From: Bacteroidales bacterium Bact_20
Lineage (GTDB): Bacteria; Bacteroidota; Bacteroidia; Bacteroidales; DTU049
NCBI GenBank assembly: GCA_001603615.1
Contig: LUZL01000038.1
Coordinates: 1-14,130, forward strand
Length of the DNA stretch: 14,130 nt
Direction of reading: 5' to 3'
A program made the position numbers and the translations under genes. This document shows, in pieces, positions 6,533 through 13,334 of this stretch. How positions within the stretch are numbered: the stretch's first letter is position 1; the number at the start of each line of letters is the position of its first letter. A model generated the notes under the pieces. The model ran no database searches, was not told the origin of the DNA, and saw nothing but the letters and a program-made list of their open reading frames with translations.

Positions 6533-6568
6533 AAAAAAACCAGGTTATTTCTTAACCTGGTTTTTTTT
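6533..6568. terminator. Rho-independent terminator after the T9SS gene
   Basis: Stem CCAGGTTA (6540-6547) / TAACCTGG (6553-6560) with loop TTTCT is followed by eight T's and preceded by seven A's, so the stem can extend by A-T pairs. The next gene's promoter box starts only 4 bp after the T-run. Confidence 0.92.
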
Positions 6569-6571
6569 ATG

Positions 6572-6579
6572 TAAATTTG
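6572..6579 (+). promoter_or_regulatory. -7 promoter box abutting the terminator
   Basis: TAAATTTG matches TAnnTTTG and ends 17 nt before the ATG at 6597. Its -33 region would fall inside the terminator hairpin of the previous gene. A similar TAAATTTA follows at 6585-6592 but is too close to the start. Confidence 0.5.
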
Positions 6580-6596
6580 CTATGTAAATTTATTTT

Positions 6597-7787
6597 ATGA
6601 ATTATAAGCTTAATAGCATTTTATATTTTATCTTAATATTTCAATTGATGCTACCTATACAAAATATTCATTGCCAGACAATAGAAGAATTAGAATGGGA
6701 AATAAGAAGTTATAATCCTAAAGAAAATGAAACAAATAAAAAAGCTAAAGCAATACAGCTTCTAACTATAGACTCATTTAATAGTATAGCAATAGATTAC
6801 TTAGTAAAACTATACTACACAAGTGGACAAAAAGATTCCATTAAAAAATTATTTGATAAACTTATAACAGAAAATCCCCAAAATATTGAACCATACTTAA
6901 TAAAAGAATCATTATATAAATATTTGGGACTTTCATATACTGAAAGGATAAATTCACTAAAAAAAGCAAGAGAAATAGATTCTGTAAATACAACTGTTAA
7001 TTATCAGTTAGGTAAATTATATTATGAACTTTTTAATAGAGAATATTTAAAAAATGGCAAGCCAGCAAACATGAATTATTATGCAAAAAAATCAATATAT
7101 TATTTAGATTATCTTTGCTCAATAGATACCAATTATAAACCAAAATTAAAATATCCATTAATGCAATTATCTAATTTTTTAGGTAATAAATTAGCTATAA
7201 AAAAATATCAAAATTACTCAATTGAAGGTTTATGCTTCCCACCAGAAACATTCATTGCATTACCTGACAACTGGATGACAGACTATAGTATAAATGTAAT
7301 AAATAAGATAGAAACCGAAACCTTTAGTAATGAACTTTTCAAAATATATCTAGATAAATTTCAAGAGCAGTCATTATATAAAAAATTACCATATAAAATT
7401 TATCGTTTTACATATCTTAGAACTTTTCATAATCCTATTTTAATAAGTTTAATAAACGCAAATGATACTATTACTATTTACTGGAAAGTTACAAATGGAC
7501 AGAGTGGATATGACTTTGGACAACTTTTTATTAACAGCTCCAAAAAATTAACTCCAAAAGAGTGGGATAATTTTGAAAAAATTATACATGAAGAAAATTT
7601 TTGGAATTTCCCAAGTGTAAACAATGAAATAATAATAGGAGAAGATGGTTCAGAATGGATAATAGAAGGTAATGACATGAATAGATACCATATAGTAAAA
7701 AGATGGTGTGGATATGAAGTTGAGAATATTGGTAAATTTTTAATTAATCATACAGATTTAGAAATAGATCCTAAAGAAATATATTAA
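6597..7787 (+). CDS. Exported TPR-like protein with uncharacterised C-terminal domain
   Basis: The product has 396 residues. A hydrophobic segment (8-22, then NIHCQT) looks like a signal peptide, with cleavage near Cys26/Gln27; a lipobox is not convincing. Residues ~45-205 are helical and arranged like TPR or SEL1-type repeats: AIDYLVKLYYTSGQKDSIKK, INSLKKAREIDSVNTTVNYQ and a similar third unit near 160-178. This suggests a protein-binding scaffold. Residues ~265-372 form a separate domain with YRFTYLRTFHNP, then ITIYWKVTNGQSGYDFGQL, then KLTPKEWDNFEKII, FWNFPS and SEWIIEG...YHIVKRW. I recall this pattern from unannotated Bacteroidota proteins but know no function for it. The ATG is the only Met that keeps the signal peptide, 17 nt after a promoter box. 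nadD follows 18 nt later, probably in the same transcript, though no functional link is evident. Confidence 0.65.
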   Translation: MNYKLNSILYFILIFQLMLPIQNIHCQTIEELEWEIRSYNPKENETNKKAKAIQLLTIDSFNSIAIDYLVKLYYTSGQKDSIKKLFDKLITENPQNIEPYLIKESLYKYLGLSYTERINSLKKAREIDSVNTTVNYQLGKLYYELFNREYLKNGKPANMNYYAKKSIYYLDYLCSIDTNYKPKLKYPLMQLSNFLGNKLAIKKYQNYSIEGLCFPPETFIALPDNWMTDYSINVINKIETETFSNELFKIYLDKFQEQSLYKKLPYKIYRFTYLRTFHNPILISLINANDTITIYWKVTNGQSGYDFGQLFINSSKKLTPKEWDNFEKIIHEENFWNFPSVNNEIIIGEDGSEWIIEGNDMNRYHIVKRWCGYEVENIGKFLINHTDLEIDPKEIY

Positions 7788-7805
7788 CCCAATGAAAATA
7801 AAAAA

Positions 7806-8393
7806 ATGAATAAGCAGAAAAATATTGGTTTGCTTTTTGGCACATTTAACCCACCACATATCGGACATACAATGATAGCAAATTATTACTACATAGTTAA
7901 TAAATTTGATGAGATATGGTTTATAGTTTCTCCCCAAAATCCATTTAAAAAAGATTTAAATCTTTTAGACGAAAAATTAAGATTAGAAATGGTGAGCTTA
8001 GCAATAGAAAATGTAAGCTTTTTAAAAGCTAGTGATGTAGAATTTGCACTACCAAAGCCAAGCTATACAATAAATACATTAGAAAAGTTAAACAAAGATT
8101 ATCCCACACATACATTTAGTATAATCTTAGGCAGTGATAATGCTATATCAATAGAAAAATGGAAAGACTATCAAAAAATTATTAATAATTACAGTATTTG
8201 CGTTTATCCGAGGACAGGTTACTCTACCAAAAATATTGTAATAAATAAAAATATTAAAATAGATGACAATGCACCTATTATAGATATTAGTAGTACATGG
8301 ATAAGAGAACAAATAAAAATAGGTGAAGAGGTACATTTTTTTCTAAGAAAATCGGTGTATGATTTTATAATGATGAAAGGGATATATACGTAG
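7806..8393 (+). CDS. nadD: Nicotinate-nucleotide adenylyltransferase
   Basis: The product has 195 residues, the usual size for NadD. It makes nicotinate adenine dinucleotide (deamido-NAD) from nicotinate mononucleotide and ATP, the penultimate cytosolic step of NAD synthesis. The nucleotidyltransferase signature GLLFGTFNPPHIGH (8-21, with His18 and His21) binds ATP. Other family segments are SPQNPFK (42-48), PSYTINTLEKL (85-95), LGSDN (108-112) and the C-terminal ISSTWIR (161-167). All key positions are present, so it should be active. Pantetheine-phosphate adenylyltransferase has the same fold but is shorter and lacks the SPQNPFK and LGSDN segments. The gene begins 18 nt after the TPR-like gene and has no promoter box of its own. 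A five-codon open frame (7792-7809) ends on its start codon in ATGA fashion and might couple translation. No terminator is evident downstream. Confidence 0.93.
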   Translation: MNKQKNIGLLFGTFNPPHIGHTMIANYYYIVNKFDEIWFIVSPQNPFKKDLNLLDEKLRLEMVSLAIENVSFLKASDVEFALPKPSYTINTLEKLNKDYPTHTFSIILGSDNAISIEKWKDYQKIINNYSICVYPRTGYSTKNIVINKNIKIDDNAPIIDISSTWIREQIKIGEEVHFFLRKSVYDFIMMKGIYT

Positions 8394-8400
8394 AGTGAAA

Positions 8401-8429
8401 GGGGCTATTAAAAGAAGGGGGAAATATAG
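8401..8429 (+). repeat. Imperfect inverted repeat left of the transposase-like gene
   Basis: The segment starts GGGGCTATTAAA and ends GAAATATAG. It is roughly matched in inverted orientation by 9535-9565 beyond the gene, with gaps and several mismatches. The G-run is conspicuous in this AT-rich context. It may be a decayed insertion-sequence end. No 8-bp target duplication is visible outside the pair. Confidence 0.4.
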
Positions 8430-8476
8430 CATTTTTATGTTATACTTAATAAATTTTATTATTTAAATAAATTCAT

Positions 8477-8484
8477 TAATTTTG
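8477..8484 (+). promoter_or_regulatory. -7 promoter box of the transposase-like gene
   Basis: TAATTTTG is a perfect TAnnTTTG box ending 16 nt before the ATG at 8501. It is the same type as those in front of the host genes, so the gene is probably expressed from its own promoter. Confidence 0.6.
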
Positions 8485-8500
8485 TTCCAAAATTTTAATT

Positions 8501-9493
8501 ATGAAAGATCTATTCCAAAACACAGATGAATACTTAGCTCTACCTAAGGATCACAAGCGAGATTTCCTAGATGAGCTATACCAATACCTCGTTGATAGCA
8601 ATGCTAATGCTGTAGACTACCAAAAAGTTAAAATACAATCCTCTGCAGCCATATGTCCTAACTGCAAAAGTGAAGACGTCATCAAAGCTGGTAAACAAAA
8701 TGGCAGACAAGTGTACAAATGTAAGACTTGTGGTTATCAATTCCGTGAAACTGCTCGCACCTTTGTCTACCGAATGAGAAAATATCCATTGATGCTAGAC
8801 TATATGAGATGCATGCTAGATGGTAAAAGTCTGCGAGCTTGTGCTAGTGAAGTTGGTATATGTCTGAAAACTAGCTTCCAATGGCGTCATAAAATCCTAG
8901 CAGCTCTTAGGTCTTTTGAAGGTGGAATTGGTTTCTCTGGCATAGTGGAAGCCGATGAACTGCTAATTAATTACTCAGAAAAAGGTAGGAAATTCAAAAG
9001 TTTAGAAGAATATGAGCGAGCTCGTAAGAAGAAACATCCCAAAGTAGCTGTATTAGTAGTTACAGACAGAGAAGGTAATTTACTTTTTAAACAGGTTGGT
9101 GAAAAGAAAGTAAAAAATGAGCAATTAAAAGAAGAGCTAAAAAATAGAATATCAGAGAAGAATCTAGTATGTGTAAAACCAAAGAAAGAGTTCAAAAAAG
9201 GTGTTAAGAGTCTAAAAAGTAAAAAGGTGATAGTAAACAAAAGACAAGTGAAACGTGGCATTTACAGTGTAAAGATAGTAGAGGAAAAAATAAAAGATTT
9301 TAAGGTGTGGTTGTGTAGATTTCATGGGGTAGCTACTAAATACTTGCAAAGCTATTTGATGTGGTATGTGATAACAAATAAGTACTTGAAAGATTTGATA
9401 GAACCTGACATTGGCAGATTACTAAACTTGTCATCGCATGATAGGTGGGCGTGGGACAAGTATAGAGGATTAATGAAACAAAAATATAAATAA
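8501..9493 (+). CDS. IS1595-type transposase homologue, probably catalytically inactive
   Basis: The product has 330 residues and is uninterrupted. Residues ~50-80 are a zinc ribbon (Cys52, Cys55, Cys74, Cys77) with the family pattern CPNCKS...GRQVYKCKTCG. Residues ~108-135 are the HTH region ending in SFQWRHKILAAL. The IS1595-family core follows: VEADELL (149-155) keeps the first catalytic Asp152, and FHGVATKYLQSYLMWY (274-289) is the typical C-terminal signature. Compared with the family pattern as I recall it (ILCTDSH, then HIQNVNNYHSRLK), the second Asp is replaced by Lys226 in LVCVKPK, and the third-site His/Asn residues are replaced in SVKIVEEKIKDFK (256-268). The middle region (200-245) is unusually Lys-rich. 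The gene has a host-like promoter and lacks clear target duplications. A domesticated DNA-binding protein or an immobile relic are both possible. Family assignment is firm; inactivity is an inference. Confidence 0.85.
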   Translation: MKDLFQNTDEYLALPKDHKRDFLDELYQYLVDSNANAVDYQKVKIQSSAAICPNCKSEDVIKAGKQNGRQVYKCKTCGYQFRETARTFVYRMRKYPLMLDYMRCMLDGKSLRACASEVGICLKTSFQWRHKILAALRSFEGGIGFSGIVEADELLINYSEKGRKFKSLEEYERARKKKHPKVAVLVVTDREGNLLFKQVGEKKVKNEQLKEELKNRISEKNLVCVKPKKEFKKGVKSLKSKKVIVNKRQVKRGIYSVKIVEEKIKDFKVWLCRFHGVATKYLQSYLMWYVITNKYLKDLIEPDIGRLLNLSSHDRWAWDKYRGLMKQKYK

Positions 9494-9534
9494 CATATTT
9501 TTTGTATAACAATAATTTGATACCTATCTAACCC

Positions 9535-9565
9535 CTATATATTCCCTTTTTTATTTATCACCCCC
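9535..9565 (-). repeat. Imperfect inverted repeat right of the transposase-like gene
   Basis: Read on the minus strand it starts GGGGGTGATAAAT and ends GAATATATAG, resembling the left repeat at 8401-8429. If these are true ends, the element would be about 1165 bp, a normal size for the family. The match is too degenerate and the flanks too dissimilar to be sure. Confidence 0.4.
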
Positions 9566-9651
9566 TATCTTATTACTCCTTTGTTAATCAAAAATAACTT
9601 AATGATCCTTAATCTTAAAAAAAATATTTTTTTCAATATAATTTTTTAATG

Positions 9652-9659
9652 TAATTTTG
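9652..9659 (+). promoter_or_regulatory. -7 promoter box of dnaN
   Basis: TAATTTTG matches TAnnTTTG and ends 18 nt before the dnaN ATG, giving a short A/T-rich leader without a Shine-Dalgarno sequence. Confidence 0.65.
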
Positions 9660-9677
9660 AAATCAAAATTTTAAAGT

Positions 9678-10817
9678 ATGAAATTTATTGTCTCAAATGC
9701 TGAATTAAGTAAAGCAATTAATAGTATTAGTAGTATTCCAATTGCTAATAATGTAGTGAAAATTTTAGAGAATTTTTTGTTTTCTGTTACTAATAATAAT
9801 TTGACTATTACAGCAACAGACGGAGATACTAGAGCTAGTATAACTATTGACCTTATTGAGAGCGATGGTGAAGGAGAGCTAGTGATACCTTCCAAATTAT
9901 TACAGGAATATTTGAAAAATGTACCATCTATTCCTATAACTTTTAATTTAGATACTACTGGTGAAAATCATTTTCAAATCACTATTTCTGCTGGTAATGG
10001 TGTATATCGCATGGTAGGTATGGATGCTGGCAATTATCCTATAATGCCTCAAATACCTGATGCTAAAAATATAATTTTAAATAGTACTGTATTATCTACT
10101 GCTATTGAATATACTTTATTCTGTGCTGCTCCAGTAGATTATAGACAAATACTTACAGGCATTAATTTTGATTTTAAAGATGGTATGTTAAATGTAGTGT
10201 CTACTGATAGTCATAGATTAGTTCGCTATAGACGTTTTAACGTAGACTCTGAGGATAATTTTAATTTTGTCTCTAAAAGGAAACCTTTACAATTACTTAG
10301 AAATTTACTTGATAAAGATACAGATGTATCAATTAATTTCAATGAAACAAATGTATCTTTCCAATTTGATAACATTATAATTTCTTGTAAATTGCTCGAA
10401 GGTGTATTTCCTGATTATGATAGAGTGATACCACCTACTTTCGAAAATAAATTGTTAATTGGCAAAGAAGAATTTATTGCTGCTCTGAAACGTGTTAGTG
10501 TTTTCACTGATAAAGCAACTAATCAAGTTAAAATGCACATAGAAGGACAAGAAATTACTCTCACAGGTAATGACGAAGAATATGCTAATGAAGGTATAGA
10601 AAAATTACAATGTACTTACGAGGGTGATGATATGGATATATCATTTAATAGTAAAACTTTTATGGAAATGCTACAGCATCTAGATTGCGAGAATATTAAT
10701 ATTCTGATGAATCAACCAAATACAGCTATTGTAATCACACCTGCAGAAGCAACTGAAAATGAAGATATTGTGATGCTTCACATGCCTATATCTCTTAAAG
10801 GAAGTGGTGATTATTAA
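9678..10817 (+). CDS. dnaN: DNA polymerase III beta subunit (sliding clamp)
   Basis: The product has 379 residues, the normal clamp length. The dimeric ring encircles DNA and tethers DNA polymerase III and other partners. Three repeated domains are discernible at about 1-125, 130-252 and 255-379. Recognisable segments are MKFIVSNAELSKAI at the start, ITATDGDT (44-51), STDSHRLVRYRR (175-186; TDGHRL in E. coli), LLEGVFPDYDRVIP (239-252, the conserved segment next to the partner-binding pocket) and the C-terminal VMLHMPISL, the typical M-P-x-x-L ending. Here a short GSGDY extension follows. dnaN stands alone with its own promoter and a strong terminator rather than beside dnaA or recF, which is not unusual in Bacteroidota. 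The start is well supported by the alignment of the N-terminus with family members as I recall them. No residue that would impair ring formation stands out. Confidence 0.96.
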   Translation: MKFIVSNAELSKAINSISSIPIANNVVKILENFLFSVTNNNLTITATDGDTRASITIDLIESDGEGELVIPSKLLQEYLKNVPSIPITFNLDTTGENHFQITISAGNGVYRMVGMDAGNYPIMPQIPDAKNIILNSTVLSTAIEYTLFCAAPVDYRQILTGINFDFKDGMLNVVSTDSHRLVRYRRFNVDSEDNFNFVSKRKPLQLLRNLLDKDTDVSINFNETNVSFQFDNIIISCKLLEGVFPDYDRVIPPTFENKLLIGKEEFIAALKRVSVFTDKATNQVKMHIEGQEITLTGNDEEYANEGIEKLQCTYEGDDMDISFNSKTFMEMLQHLDCENINILMNQPNTAIVITPAEATENEDIVMLHMPISLKGSGDY

Positions 10818-10856
10818 AAAAAAATAATAATAATTCATAAAATTTGATTTTTTATT

Positions 10857-10894
10857 AATTAGAGTTCAAGAAATCTTGAACTCTAATTTTTTTT
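10857..10894 (+). terminator. Rho-independent terminator of dnaN
   Basis: A perfect 14-bp stem AATTAGAGTTCAAG (10857-10870) / CTTGAACTCTAATT (10875-10888) has an AAAT loop and merges into a run of eight T's (10887-10894). It is one of the strongest terminators in the window. Confidence 0.93.
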
Positions 10895-10987
10895 GTGCAT
10901 TTATATAGCTCAAAAATAAAATATTTAAAGTATATTCAATTTCAAAAAATGTGTAATATCCAATTTTTACATTTATTTAGCTTTTTT

Positions 10988-10995
10988 TACTTTTG
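10988..10995 (+). promoter_or_regulatory. -7 promoter box of the symporter gene, very close to its start
   Basis: TACTTTTG matches TAnnTTTG and ends only 8 nt before the ATG at 11004. Transcription would start within a few bases of the start codon, so the mRNA may be leaderless or nearly so. Confidence 0.5.
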
Positions 10996-11003
10996 CCAAA
11001 AAA

Positions 11004-12473
11004 ATGAACTCCACACTTTTATTGACTATTTTTATTTTTTACATTTGTTTGTTATTTCTAGCAGCATATCTCACTTCTAGAAAAGCAAATAATGAATCAT
11101 ATTTTTTATCTAATAGAAAAGCACCATGGTATTTAGTAGCTTATGGGATGATAGGTACATCTCTCACGGGAGTTACTTTTGTATCAGTGCCTGGATTAGT
11201 AGGTACGACTGGATTTACATATTTTATGGTTGTTTTGGGATATATTTTAGGTTATATAGTCATAGCATTTGTATTACTTCCTACATATTATAAAAATAAC
11301 GTAACATCTATATATGAATATTTAAAAAACAGATTTAGCATACAAGCTCAAAAGTCTGGTTCCTGGTTATTTCTAATATCTAGATCTTTGGGAGCTTCAT
11401 TAAGAATGTTTATTGTTATTGTAATATTACAAACTTTTGTGTTAAGTAATTTTGGAATCCCATTTTGGTTAAGTACGATAATTTTTTTAATAATTATTCA
11501 TGTTTATACATTGGTAGGTGGAGTTAAAACCATAGTATGGACAGATACTATTCAGACTACTTTTATGATAGCATCCCTTATATTAACAATATATTTTATA
11601 GCTCAATTTATGAATACTAATATTAATGGGCTCTTGGACAATGTTTTTAATAGTAATTATTTTTATATTATAGATAGTAATCCAGCATCTAAAAACTTTT
11701 GGGCTAAACTACTAATAAGTGGCATGTTTATAACTATCTCTATGACTGGTTTAGATCAAGAAATGATGCAAAAAAATTTATCTATTTCTACTTTGAAAAA
11801 TTCCCAAAAAAACATGATGGTATTTAGCATAATTTTAGCAATAGTAGATTTTATATTTCTAATACTTGGTGGCTCTTTATATTTATATGCAGACTATGTA
11901 AATATAGGTGCTTTACAAACTTCTGATTATTTATATCCTACTATATCATTTTATTATATGAATCAAATAGTAGGAATAATATTTTTCATAGGAATGATAG
12001 CAGCATCTTTTTCTGGTACAGATGCAGCACTCACAGCACTTACAACATCTATAACTATAGATCTATTAAATTTACCTCAAAAAATACAATCTAATAAAAA
12101 GCTGAAACAATACAGGATGTTAATACAATGGTGTGTCTCAGTAGGTATGTTTATTCTGATAATGATATTCTATGCAGCAAATAACAAAGCTATTTTAGAC
12201 ACATTATTTACTATAGCTGGCTATACTTATGGTCCGCTACTTGGATTATTTGCTTTTGGAATATTAACAAAAGCAAATATAGATGGTGGTAGCATTTGGC
12301 AAGTAGTGTTATTCAGTCCTTTATGTTCATTGGCACTAATGAAAATATTAAAAACTAATTTTCAATTTTATGTCGGGTGGGAAGTTCTAGTAATAAATGC
12401 TTTAATTACTTTCATACTTTTATGGATGATCAGGGAGCAAAGAGATTCCCAATTTGAGTTAGCACACCAATAA
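11004..12473 (+). CDS. Sodium:solute symporter family (SSS) transporter
   Basis: The product has 489 residues with about thirteen hydrophobic helices spread along its length, the topology of the SSS/SLC5 family of inner-membrane cotransporters. Family features are LAAYLTSRKANNESYFLSNR (19-38), the unwound first helix region GMIGTSLTGVTFVSVPG (48-64), TLVGGVKTIVWTDTIQ (169-184), GLDQEMMQ (249-256) and SFSGTDAALTALTTS (335-349), whose Ser/Thr residues are in the place expected for the sodium site. The substrate cannot be read from the sequence; related proteins carry sugars, proline, pantothenate or sialic acid. The start is supported by the family N-terminus even though the promoter box is only 8 nt upstream. 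It is probably monocistronic. Its last 44 bp overlap the 3' end of the convergent SDR gene, leaving no room for an intergenic terminator. Confidence 0.9.
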   Translation: MNSTLLLTIFIFYICLLFLAAYLTSRKANNESYFLSNRKAPWYLVAYGMIGTSLTGVTFVSVPGLVGTTGFTYFMVVLGYILGYIVIAFVLLPTYYKNNVTSIYEYLKNRFSIQAQKSGSWLFLISRSLGASLRMFIVIVILQTFVLSNFGIPFWLSTIIFLIIIHVYTLVGGVKTIVWTDTIQTTFMIASLILTIYFIAQFMNTNINGLLDNVFNSNYFYIIDSNPASKNFWAKLLISGMFITISMTGLDQEMMQKNLSISTLKNSQKNMMVFSIILAIVDFIFLILGGSLYLYADYVNIGALQTSDYLYPTISFYYMNQIVGIIFFIGMIAASFSGTDAALTALTTSITIDLLNLPQKIQSNKKLKQYRMLIQWCVSVGMFILIMIFYAANNKAILDTLFTIAGYTYGPLLGLFAFGILTKANIDGGSIWQVVLFSPLCSLALMKILKTNFQFYVGWEVLVINALITFILLWMIREQRDSQFELAHQ

Positions 12474-13203
12474 CTTTATTTTTAAAACCAGGAATATAAA
12501 CAACTTTCTTATTTTTTAATGCTTTTAGAGACTTTTTGGCTACAACATCAGGTTGCATCCACAAGTGTTTTGGTACAGTAGAACGATCAAAATCTTTAAA
12601 TACTTCAGTATAGTGAAAACCAGTATTGGTAAGACCAGGGCATAAGGCTTGAATTTTTATATTGTGTTTTTTTACTTCTTTTTGTATAGCTTTAGACAAG
12701 TAAACTAAATAAATCTTATTAGCTACATAGATAGCACTACCTTTGAATGGGAAAAATGCAGCTAAAGAAGAAACATTTATTATATAGCCATATCCTCTCT
12801 CTCGCATCACAGGAATAGCTGCTCTACAAAAACGTGTAGATGCTTTAACATGCACATCTATTATCTGAGATATTTGTTCTTTTTGTAAATTATGAAAATC
12901 TCCACGTAGTCCAAATCCTGCACAGTTAATTAGTAAATCTAAATTTGGAGTATTTGCAATGTATTCTTCAATAATTTCTATACCTTGCTCTGTAGATAAG
13001 TCTGCTATTATAGTATTCACATTTATTGAATACTTATCTTTTAAGTCTTTTGCTAATTGTTCTAATTTATCTTGTCGTCTAGCTACCAGAGTGATATCAT
13101 GTCTCATAGCAGCTAATTCTGTAGCAAAAGCCTCTCCTATTCCACTAGAAGCACCAGTGATAAGAGCTATTCCATTAGATTTTTTAATATCAATCACCTT
13201 CAT
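12430..13203 (-). CDS. Short-chain dehydrogenase/reductase (SDR), classical type
   Basis: The product has 257 residues. A Rossmann fold binds NAD(P)H through TGASSGIG (16-23); Arg42/Arg43 after the second strand (LVARRQDK) favour NADP. DLS (68-70), NCAG (93-96), the catalytic Ser146 in NVSSLAAF, and Tyr159/Lys163 in YVANK complete the classical active site; PGLTNTGF follows near residues 189-196. All catalytic residues are present, so it should be an active cytosolic oxidoreductase. It resembles the DltE/YqjQ-like group of uncharacterised SDRs, and no substrate can be inferred. Its own promoter box lies 18 nt upstream. The 3' end overlaps the convergent symporter gene by 44 bp. The C-terminal 15 residues or so (VIGVLTQIGNLFAP) are encoded in that overlap and are hydrophobic, possibly a membrane-contacting tail. 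Confidence 0.93.
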   Translation of the reverse strand: MKVIDIKKSNGIALITGASSGIGEAFATELAAMRHDITLVARRQDKLEQLAKDLKDKYSINVNTIIADLSTEQGIEIIEEYIANTPNLDLLINCAGFGLRGDFHNLQKEQISQIIDVHVKASTRFCRAAIPVMRERGYGYIINVSSLAAFFPFKGSAIYVANKIYLVYLSKAIQKEVKKHNIKIQALCPGLTNTGFHYTEVFKDFDRSTVPKHLWMQPDVVAKKSLKALKNKKVVYIPGFKNKVIGVLTQIGNLFAP

Positions 13204-13221
13204 AGAAAATTAATATGTTTG

Positions 13222-13229
13222 CAAAAATA
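13222..13229 (-). promoter_or_regulatory. -7 promoter box of the SDR gene
   Basis: TATTTTTG on the minus strand matches TAnnTTTG and ends 18 nt before the ATG at 13203. It is part of the 131-bp divergent gap with the BFN gene. Confidence 0.55.
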
Positions 13230-13309
13230 ATTGAAATAAAAATATATTTATCAAAAAATGATATTTTTAATAAAAAAATTTTTTTTTAATTCTTTTATTA
13301 TTTTTTAAT

Positions 13310-13317
13310 TAACTTTG
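13310..13317 (+). promoter_or_regulatory. -7 promoter box of the BFN/permease unit
   Basis: TAACTTTG matches TAnnTTTG and ends 17 nt before the ATG at 13335. It probably drives both the BFN gene and the permease gene. Confidence 0.6.
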
Positions 13318-13334
13318 TAACATAAAAATTATAC

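Noticed and set aside
7478..8336. Short minus-strand open frames inside the TPR-like gene and nadD
   Set aside because: They are antisense to coding regions with family motifs; their low-complexity Phe/Tyr/Ile-rich products reflect the AT-rich complement.
8971..9261. Minus-strand open frame within the transposase-like gene
   Set aside because: Its Phe/Ser/Leu-rich product is the complement of the Lys-rich stretch; no start signals.
8392..9574. Target-site duplication around the transposase-like gene
   Set aside because: The 8-10 bases outside the two imperfect repeats do not match each other in any register I tried.
10895..11080. Short plus-strand frame between dnaN and the symporter
   Set aside because: It starts at the end of the dnaN terminator, overlaps the symporter N-terminus in another frame and has low complexity.
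12959..13213. Plus-strand frame antisense to the SDR gene
   Set aside because: The opposite strand carries all classical SDR motifs; this frame has none of its own.
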